Below, piece after piece: positions 20,081 to 26,757 of a stretch of DNA of 26,757 bases. A program made the position numbers and the translations under genes. Position 1 is the stretch's first letter; each line of letters opens with the position of its first letter. Below the pieces are notes generated by a model that worked only from the letters and a program-made list of their open reading frames with translations, searched no databases and was not told the origin of the DNA. The stretch is from Fragilariopsis cylindrus CCMP1102 (lineage: Eukaryota; Bacillariophyta; Bacillariophyceae; Bacillariales; Bacillariaceae): NCBI GenBank assembly GCA_900095095.1, contig FMBT01000631.1:1-26757 (forward strand). The letters are read 5' to 3'.

Positions 20081-21244
20081 GGATTCGTCGGAATCTTCAC
20101 AACGAATATACAACGGCTATAATTTTTATTTGATACTTTTAGCAATACCAGACCTGATGCTGAATATATTTATAATTATACTTTATGGAAGCTACGTGAA
20201 TCAATATTACAGTCATGAACATGCTGGTTACATTGTTCTTTCATTTAGACAAAATGCTGTAGATGTCCCGTTGGATTATGCCTGGATTTTTGGTTGCTCG
20301 ACTGGTACGCGTATTTCCTAATTAGAATAGAGCATTGCGTATAGTTTACTGTGTCAATCTAATACTTGGTGGTATGTACATTATCGTTCATTTTCCGTTT
20401 GTTCTCACACAAATTGTGTTTTCTATTCTAAAATTGAATACCATCGTGAAAATAAAGCTAATATTTGGATGAACGCAGTTGTTGCTTATGAGGTATTTGA
20501 TCTATTAAAAAAGTCACATCAAGGAGAACGAGTTAAGCCTCCTACAATTAAGAAAGCAACAATCCAGGGAATGACTGTATATCTTTATGCACTGATCATA
20601 TTTCTTGCCCATTTTTTTCTTGATGGAAAAATTGACATGACTATTGCAGCTCCTATTTATTTTATGATTTCCGCTGGATTTCCAATAGTATATTTATGTT
20701 GCATATGTACGATTATTTGGTATCGTGGCCTAGTCCCATCATTAGGTGGAAGATTAAGAGAACTCTCTCTTTACTTCTTCCGTATAATAGTTGTATTTTT
20801 GGTCTTTTGGTTACCAGCTATATCATTGATGGTTATATCCGGTTATGTTAGGAGCCGAGGTATGTATATGTTTATGCAAGCAGTTATCTGACCTGACACC
20901 TAACTAGGATATGGTAATCGTTCTTCATTATTCAACATTCTCCGTTTCGACTATATGGATGCGCTAATATTGATTTTCTTTTTCTTCTTTTCTATTCACC
21001 CTGTAACGTTTGATTGTTTCTAGATATCCGCGACTATGTGGAGAATCCATCATCTTATATCAATCCGAAACTATTCCCAATCGGATTACTTATATGTTCT
21101 ATACAAGCAATAGTCTCTACGGGTATGGCATTGACTAAGACAGATGTACGGAAACATGTTTTAGATCTGTTAAGTCTATCATATTGCCGCCGCCGCCGGG
21201 AGGAGGGCCAAGAAAATTTAAGGCGTGACGATGAACATCGTTAA
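18636..21244 (+). CDS. 7TM GPCR-like receptor with three Cys-rich ectodomain modules, three exons
   Basis: Exons are 18636-20304, 20458-20859 and 21024-21244; together they give 763 residues. The first ~425 residues are a Cys-rich region with two clear modules and a shorter third. Module 1 runs from C16 (CDESKC) through YYTCCP and RHCSD to YVCCDS (166-171). Module 2 runs from C212 (CDESKC) with the same landmarks to YVCCDS (329-334). A degenerate one runs from C350 to C409. N-glycosylation sequons are present. Seven hydrophobic helices follow at about 432-456, 497-520, 548-572, 594-613, 620-646, 663-687 and 707-729. No DRY or NPxxY motif is evident. The 7TM core resembles, from memory, an uncharacterised diatom GPCR-like family. 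No signal peptide precedes the ectodomain, and an in-frame TAG at 18624 blocks extension. Ligand and G-protein coupling are unknown. Confidence 0.8.
20305..20457 (+). other. Intron 1 of the receptor gene
   Basis: Donor GTACGC, acceptor AATAAAG, 153 bp. The G|CT junction yields Ala and the continuous TM3 sequence CSTANIWMNAV. The donor is non-consensus at position +6. Confidence 0.75.
20860..21023 (+). other. Intron 2 of the receptor gene
   Basis: Donor GTATGT, acceptor TTTCTAG after a pyrimidine tract, 164 bp. The G|AT junction gives Asp and links TM6 to TM7. Confidence 0.85.
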
Positions 21245-21486
21245 TCCAAATTGACGACGTGTCGCTTCAAACAAACTAGAATATTGAATCTGTTACGGCG
21301 AAATGAATTATACATGTAGCTATTCCTTTTTCGTACGCATGATACTGTATTCTACAATTTGAAGAGAAGCAATCATGCTTTTCAAAATGTGGAATTCTAA
21401 GTGTGATTTGAATTAAATGGTATCTTATAAAGTTAATAATGTTATGTTATGTTCTATTATGCCATCCGACTTTATAGGACTAGGGA

Positions 21487-22020
21487 CTAGAGACTACTGA
21501 TTGCGTCTGCGATATCATCATATAGTGAATCATCGTCTTCGTGTGTTAAAGTGAATGGTTCCACATCACCATCGTCGGCGTCGTTCGTTGTTGTTGTTGG
21601 GATATTATTACTATTGTTCGACAAAGAAACATTAATAACATCTGTTGCTATAGCAAGTGATGGTTCATCATCTTCAATGGATAGATCACGAAGAATTTCT
21701 AGATATGCATGTTGATTTATACTACTCATCGTAGTATTGGGGAAAGAGGTTGAACGTCGTCGTCGTCTCAAAAGTGTATCTTTAAAAGAAATTTTCACGT
21801 CACTAGAAATAGATTTTCTTCTTCTGGTGACGAAATTAGGACCATTCTTCTGTTTTTTCTTCTTCAAATCTGAAATAGTTTGACGACGACGTGCAGTAGG
21901 GAGAGTACCAATAGTAGAAGAAACTTGCTGTTTCTTTGATAGTATCTCACCGCTACTCGTTTTATCATCTTTCAATAGATTTGGCATTGGCCAGGTTTCT
22001 AAAGATTTTCGTTGACTCAT
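21487..22020 (-). CDS. Small basic hypothetical protein with RRxS/T sites
   Basis: From the ATG at 22020 the frame encodes 177 residues beginning MSQRKSLETWPMP. A longer in-frame start at 22125 would add 35 residues of mixed composition that look like translated leader. The N-terminal two thirds are basic, with three similar clusters, RRRQTIS, TRRRKSIS and RRRRRSTSF, each an Arg-directed Ser/Thr phosphorylation-type site and also possible nuclear import signals. A short helix-like segment (YLEILRDLSIED) and an acidic C-terminus follow. No domain is recognised. The gene is convergent with the receptor gene (242 bp between stops). Confidence 0.55.
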   Translation of the reverse strand: MSQRKSLETWPMPNLLKDDKTSSGEILSKKQQVSSTIGTLPTARRRQTISDLKKKKQKNGPNFVTRRRKSISSDVKISFKDTLLRRRRRSTSFPNTTMSSINQHAYLEILRDLSIEDDEPSLAIATDVINVSLSNNSNNIPTTTTNDADDGDVEPFTLTHEDDDSLYDDIADAISSL

Positions 22021-22894
22021 CGTCTTATGTTTCCGTTTTTGTTTTAATATCATGTGTGAGATGTAAAAAATATATTTCGTTTCAATGTTATGAGCATTAC
22101 ACAAAAAAGGGAGTTTCAAAATCAAATTGTTGCTTAGGCAAGGGTCGTGTATAATATTATATTATTATGATTGTTAACAAAAGAACGACTGAATAAATAT
22201 TACTTATTGTTTCATTCACAGTTTAGACGTGTCACATAGAAACGAGACTGCTATGTAGCTAAGCAAAATTGCATTGGAGTGAAATGTAAAAGCAATTGTT
22301 GCTTAGCGTAGAATGGTGCGCCTAAGTTGAAGTTTTAGCCAGTCGTGTATAATATTATGATTATTGCCAACAAAGAACGACTACCGAATAAATATTACTT
22401 ATTGTTTCATTCACAGTTTAGACGTTGTCACATACAAACTGCTATTAAGCAAAATTGAAAATTGCATGGAGTGAATTGTAAGTAACAATGTCAAACGAAA
22501 TGAATTCATATCGCGCGTATTATTCCGCTCATGACGTAATCACGATTAGCAGTCAAACATGCTATGCGCTATGTGTATGTGTCAGATCAATCAGAACAAT
22601 ATAACATATTTCAAACGTGACAAGTTACAAACTGCATAGGCAGGATATCGTTGCGAATCGAATCGAAGAATTGAATCAATCGTTGCTTTACAATTATTAT
22701 AACACGCCGATATACTTCGCTGGTGGAGAAATACGAACAACGAACACAATAACACGCGACAACAAGTACGATTGATCATAATAATATCAATATAAATATT
22801 AAGCCACCAAAGCCTACAGTAAGTCAAAAATCTCACAATTAATACACAACAATAATAAACAGTCAACAAAAACAAAAACAAAAGCAGGTACCGT
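22021..22894. promoter_or_regulatory. Divergent upstream region with tandem duplication
   Basis: This spacer lies between the minus-strand basic-protein gene and the plus-strand gene at 22895. It is dominated by an imperfect ~200-bp tandem duplication (22126-22485). TACAGTA occurs at 22815, 74 bases before the next ATG. No gene is supported; the short ORFs here fall partly inside the duplicated units. Confidence 0.5.
22126..22485 (+). repeat. Imperfect tandem duplication, two ~200-bp units
   Basis: Unit 1 starts ATTGTTGCTTAG at 22126 and unit 2 at 22295. The shared internal block GTCGTGTATAATATTAT is at 22144 and 22342, followed in both by an identical stretch from AATAAATATTACTTATTG through CATTCACAGTTTAGACG. 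Unit 2 has ~29 extra bases early on, and both have small indels later. Confidence 0.9.
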
Positions 22895-25033
22895 ATGACG
22901 AATCAACAACAACGACAACATTATCAACAACAACAACAATATTTTGAAGATGATCATACAATCGAGACCATTGCTAATAATACTACTGCTGATGACGTCG
23001 TCGTCGAAGTCGAGGAGTTAGTATTCATTCATTCAGTATTTATAAAAATTAAGAATAGAAGGCAGGAACGCAGTAGTAGTAGTACTGCGAATTTAAGTTC
23101 ATTTGAGACATTATTATCCGAACAATATGAATTACAAGAGGAATCATTTTTCAAATCTTGGTTTGAACGAAAAGTTATCAACAATCCACGAAATGATAGA
23201 ATAATAAATAATGATAAACTCACAAACACAAATAAATTAAGCATACCCAAACTGTGTGGTCTATCCTCTAATTTACAAATCTATTTTCGGAATAATGAAC
23301 AGATAATGTCACAGTCAAAATCGATGTCAAGGTCGAAGTTGTCGCGAAAAAAACTAAAACTAAAACCAATCAATAAGATGGCAACATTATTAACATTCAA
23401 TCCGGATACGGGATTGTATGGACAATTAATTCGTGGAAATGCTTACATAGTCATCATCAACAATAGTACCAATAGTAAGAATAACAAAGGTGATAATGAT
23501 AATAGTGATGATACTAGTGATAGTGATATAATAACAGTGCAAATTTTACAGGACATATTAGAATTAATCTATAAATATAAAAATATCTATCATCAATATG
23601 GTGCCGATTTCAATCGTGATGGACGAACACAATTATTACAGGCATGTTCGGAATACAAAAATAGGCATTCGAATAAGAATAAGAATGACAACAATCAGCA
23701 GCAATCAGATGATGAAAGAATCATCGCAGTCAATAACGAGAAAAAGAACGTTCAACATCACACAAGAACAGATACAGGCATCACTGATGTTTCTTCTTCT
23801 TCTTCCCACTCCCACTCCAGTAATATCTCCAACACTAATATTGATAACATTATTGGTAGCCCGAAGCAGAAACGACGTAGTAAAAGCAATGATGACGAAT
23901 ACGTATACAGTATTAATATTCTTGACGAAGAAATATCGGCTGTAGTACATAGTAGGAACAACAGCGCCACTACCGTAGATGCTACCAAAATTAAGTTATT
24001 GCATCCTCCTCTGCATCCTCCTCTTCATACTATTGCTACTCCATCCACTAGTACAAGTACAATAATTGATTCATTTGAAGATAAGGCAGATGAAATCATA
24101 TTTTCATTTCAACAGGAGGTATCTAAAACAATTATTAACATTAATGATGTCGAATTTAAAAATAATTATGATCAACGTAGTAGTAGTACATTCGAATCGG
24201 CACAACAATTATCAGAATTACCATCAACACCAACAACTATAACAACAACTGCCGGTGGGACGAAAAAAAACAATAGCACTAACGGTCATAGCAGAAACAT
24301 CAGTAGTCTTAGTGATACAAGTACTCCCAAAACAATCAAGGAGGAAGAACTAATGCAAGATGATGAAGAATCATTATGCGATAATAATAATAATAATAGT
24401 AATAATACTGACGTGGAGACAACAACGACCAACAAAAAAAGTCACCGAATGAATCAATCGTTACCGGAACTACTACTACGGGAAGAATCATTATATCCGG
24501 ATAGTCATTTACGGTCCGTGTATAATTATTCGATTCATGATGTAAATGAAAAAGAAGATAGTAAAAAATCAGTATTAACACATCGATCTTTACAGCTACA
24601 CAATAATGAAATTGATATCAATGAGCAACAACAAAAGCAGGAAGTAAACAAGAAGAATCATCATATTGTTAAATCCATATTGAAAGCAACATCACCAACA
24701 TCACCAATAATATCGACGCCGAAGACGAAAACGAATTATTTAACAGTATATAATATTTTACAATCACCATCGTTATCCTTACAGCTATCAGAAGCAGCAG
24801 AAGCAGAAGTAGCAGCAGCAGCAGAAGCTCCAACAACAACAACAACAACAACAACAACAAGCATTATGGCGGCGGATAATGATACCTTTACACTTGTTAG
24901 TGAGAATACTGATAATTATAATAATTGTCCTAAATACTATTCATCACTATCACCACCGCCATCACCACCATCCCCACCGCCACCTCAAATTCCAATACCA
25001 GGAATCATTGTTCGACGATTAACTAGTATTTAA
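22895..25033 (+). CDS. Large disordered hypothetical protein with a small conserved-looking core
   Basis: The single-exon frame encodes 712 residues from the ATG at 22895. It opens with a Gln-rich leader. The only ordered-looking part is ~162-250: MATLLTFNPDTGLYGQLIRG, then a hydrophobic strand (NAYIVII), an N/D/S-rich insert (~188-212), and a helical segment (ILQDILELIYKYKNIY) closing with FNRDGRTQLLQACSEY. I believe a similar TFNP-x-TGL plus DGR-x-x-LLQ arrangement occurs in uncharacterised diatom proteins, but that is memory only. The remaining ~460 residues are Ser/Thr/Asn/Gln-rich with Ala/Glu and Thr runs. A Pro-rich stretch (SPPPSPPSPPPP) precedes the hydrophobic end. No signal peptide or membrane segment is present. 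Function is unknown. Confidence 0.7.
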   Translation: MTNQQQRQHYQQQQQYFEDDHTIETIANNTTADDVVVEVEELVFIHSVFIKIKNRRQERSSSSTANLSSFETLLSEQYELQEESFFKSWFERKVINNPRNDRIINNDKLTNTNKLSIPKLCGLSSNLQIYFRNNEQIMSQSKSMSRSKLSRKKLKLKPINKMATLLTFNPDTGLYGQLIRGNAYIVIINNSTNSKNNKGDNDNSDDTSDSDIITVQILQDILELIYKYKNIYHQYGADFNRDGRTQLLQACSEYKNRHSNKNKNDNNQQQSDDERIIAVNNEKKNVQHHTRTDTGITDVSSSSSHSHSSNISNTNIDNIIGSPKQKRRSKSNDDEYVYSINILDEEISAVVHSRNNSATTVDATKIKLLHPPLHPPLHTIATPSTSTSTIIDSFEDKADEIIFSFQQEVSKTIININDVEFKNNYDQRSSSTFESAQQLSELPSTPTTITTTAGGTKKNNSTNGHSRNISSLSDTSTPKTIKEEELMQDDEESLCDNNNNNSNNTDVETTTTNKKSHRMNQSLPELLLREESLYPDSHLRSVYNYSIHDVNEKEDSKKSVLTHRSLQLHNNEIDINEQQQKQEVNKKNHHIVKSILKATSPTSPIISTPKTKTNYLTVYNILQSPSLSLQLSEAAEAEVAAAAEAPTTTTTTTTTSIMAADNDTFTLVSENTDNYNNCPKYYSSLSPPPSPPSPPPPQIPIPGIIVRRLTSI

Positions 25034-25593
25034 ATATAATCTTGAGTCTATAAATGATATGTTATAAATTATAAATGATAAATTAAGTACCTTACTATTC
25101 AGTTGTTATAAATAATAACAGTAGTCTCAAAGAAAAGATCCACTACTACTATACAGCATCCGAAATTACGTATAGTAGTAGATATCACAGTAAAATATGA
25201 TCCACCAGCTGCTGTTGTAGTCTATAGGGTATGAAAGATCTAGCTGGCTAGCTTATCAGTAATATGGTATGGAAAGAGAAAGAAGCATGGCTGGGTAGCA
25301 ACGTCGCAACCTAAATAGTATATGTGACCGACGACTTAGGACGAATTGATGCGCGATGACAAACCTTTTTGATAGTAGTTTTACCGTAATGCAGTATTGA
25401 TATAGGTAATGAATTATAGATAGATAGATAGATAGATTGATCGATAGATATTTATCTATTTATTTTAGTTGCGATTTAATATAGGATATATTTTATTGTA
25501 TCAAATATTATTCTCTCTGTGTGAGTAGTCTTTTTAAGTCTTTGCATTTTGTGTTTGTCAATATCGTTTATATTTCTGTTTTATTTTCTTGGT
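25034..25593. other. Convergent intergenic spacer
   Basis: No gene is seen here. A (GATA)n run at 25418-25439 is followed by GATCGATAGATATTTATCTATTTATT, which can fold back on itself. Confidence 0.5.
25418..25439 (+). repeat. (ATAG)n microsatellite
   Basis: Five to six tetranucleotide units lie in the spacer between the two convergent genes. Confidence 0.9.
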
Positions 25594-25630
25594 CTAGTCA
25601 ACAACAACTATTTCAATATCTTGAATGATA

Positions 25631-26241
25631 TCAATACCAGCAGCCTGTGCTAAAAATATGTGGAATAGTAACCAATGCAAACAAATCAAATGTAACCTCG
25701 CCACCAATATCGGTAATGAATTCATCCATTTCTTCAGTAGTTGGTGGATCAACCTCATAACGTTCACAAGTCTTACGAAAAACATACTTAATCTCATCAC
25801 GATCTAATCCACCCGATTCATTTATGTCGGCTGCCACAAATATCACTGGACCAAGAAAAAAATGTGGTGAGTGTTAGTGAGTGAATGAAGTGAGCGGGTG
25901 AGTGGATGGATATGAAAAATCTCTGTCGTCGCATACGCAACGATGAAGTAACCGTAACAGTGGTAAATGTAAAACTTACTTTCACAAATGCGCATAATTT
26001 TCAAATATGCCATCAGAATTAATAATTCAGTCAAAGTTAATTCACCAGGTGTTTCTGTTTGCATTGATGCTAATCTATTTGCAATACGTTCCTCGTTTGG
26101 TGGATCTAATCCTATGCTGTCAAAGAATGGTCGAAAGATTATTAGTAATTGTTCAGCATTAACTGATCCTGTCGAATCAGTATCGGCCTCAATGAATTTT
26201 GATGTAATTAATTCAATTCCTGTATCGGTTAAAACTGGCAT
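25631..26241 (-). CDS. EF-hand calcium-binding protein, two exons
   Basis: Exons are 26241-25980 and 25845-25631; as read, 158 residues. The first EF-hand loop is at D20-Q31 (D-x-D-x-T-G-x-V-N): it has the Gly and hydrophobic positions, but Gln replaces Glu at position 12, so Ca2+ binding may be weak. The second loop, D94-E105 (DINESGGLDRDE), is fully canonical, and its entering helix spans the exon junction, which supports the splice. A later region (TTEEMDEFITDIGGEVTF) looks like a degenerate further EF-hand. The protein ends in STGCWY. A one-base shift at the T run opposite 25652-25656 would instead give the helical ending FLAQAAGIDIIQDIEIVVVD with a stop at 25594, which looks more natural. 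No membrane helix or signal is visible. The target of this likely Ca2+ sensor is unknown. Confidence 0.78.
25846..25979 (-). other. Intron of the EF-hand gene
   Basis: On the minus strand the donor is GTAAGT and the acceptor GGTCCAG, 134 bp. Joining A to TG gives Met and links the entering helix to the second EF-hand loop. The intron contains a degenerate GAGT-type repeat near 25865-25910. Confidence 0.88.
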
Positions 26242-26757
26242 GATATGGTATGTGATGTGCGGGGTGCGATGGGGTATTGCAGGAGGTTGTGTTTTCTTAG
26301 TTTCGTTTTCGGACTATTGAGAAATGAATTCTATGAGAGGATAAGGCGAGGTCAAGAAACACAATCTTGTAACAAATCTTTCGAGATATGATTTTGTAGA
26401 GGAAAAGGGAGAAACGACACAACACAACACAGCACAAACTAGTGCTGTCGTTTTGGATTCCTTTCGTACGATACAGAGCGATCTTTCTCGTGCTTAAAAG
26501 CTATAACATATAGGCTATGGTGGCTCACCTCCAAAAAACGTCCTAAAAAGTGAGATGAAAAGTTGACAGTTACTGTAACATCTAATTATGCTTCTAACTT
26601 ACTTAGTACTTGCGGCAGAACTCGCGCAAAGAAGGAAGACTCTCTAAAGTCACAAAGAACGTGAAAATAATCTCTACCGTAAAGTCACAAAAGAACAGAT
26701 CGAAAAGCGAAGAGTTCTTTGTGAAAGTGTAAAGAAAGGTGAGCGTTGTGATTGAAT
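26242..26757. promoter_or_regulatory. Upstream region of the EF-hand gene
   Basis: No gene is seen. TACTGTA lies at 26571. Near the edge a block TAAAGTCACAAAGAAC (26645-26660) recurs as TAAAGTCACAAAAGAAC (26680-26696), and GTTCTTTGTG at about 26714 is inverted relative to both, giving hairpin potential. Confidence 0.45.

Noticed and set aside
25640-25700. A small intron as explanation of the C-terminal frame change in the EF-hand gene
   Set aside because: The possible donor-acceptor pairs are only ~23-50 bp apart, while all other introns here are 134-223 bp, and the skipped sequence looks coding.

Overview
The window looks like nuclear DNA of a diatom, more likely pennate than centric. The evidence is AT-rich spacers, GT-AG introns of 134-223 bp, and single-exon genes full of poly-Q/N/D/S runs written in CAA/CAG, AAT, GAT and AGT repeats. 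Two gene families here also resemble, from memory, families expanded in diatoms: a 7TM receptor-like protein with a Cys-rich ectodomain, and a protein with an IWYT-type motif. No prokaryotic operon logic is visible. The species cannot be named from the sequence.

Layout from left to right. 1-2361: a small minus-strand ORF, a two-helix small membrane protein (+), and a low-complexity ORF 38 bp after its stop. 2362-5893: gene-poor. It contains a 2.2 kb element with ~205 bp terminal inverted repeats (3296-5484) and internal tandem duplications, but no intact transposase. 5894-8350 (-): a large protein with the Habc and Qa-SNARE segments of an endosomal-type syntaxin, no membrane anchor and a 330-residue disordered tail. 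9879-13191 (+): a three-exon papain-family (C1A) cysteine protease with membrane segments near both ends of the protein and a dileucine sorting motif in its tail. 14231-15520 (+): a polyQ protein of the IWYT family.

15967-17844 (-): a two-exon MFS transporter of the metabolite:H+ symporter type, interrupted by a one-base frame break. 18636-21244 (+): a three-exon 7TM GPCR-like receptor with three related Cys-rich modules. 21487-22020 (-): a small basic protein with three RRxS-type sites. 22895-25033 (+): a disordered protein with a small conserved core. 25631-26241 (-): a two-exon EF-hand protein that also seems to carry a one-base frame break at its C-terminus.

The genes do not form an obvious pathway. 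The closest functional link is the divergent pair at 8350/9879, a SNARE-like and a lysosomal-protease-like gene, both plausibly endolysosomal (inference). The most unusual items are the anchor-less syntaxin-like protein, the membrane-tethered papain, the triple-module receptor ectodomain, the TIR element, and the strong recurrence of the heptamer TACTGTA/TACAGTA in noncoding DNA, often just upstream of start codons.
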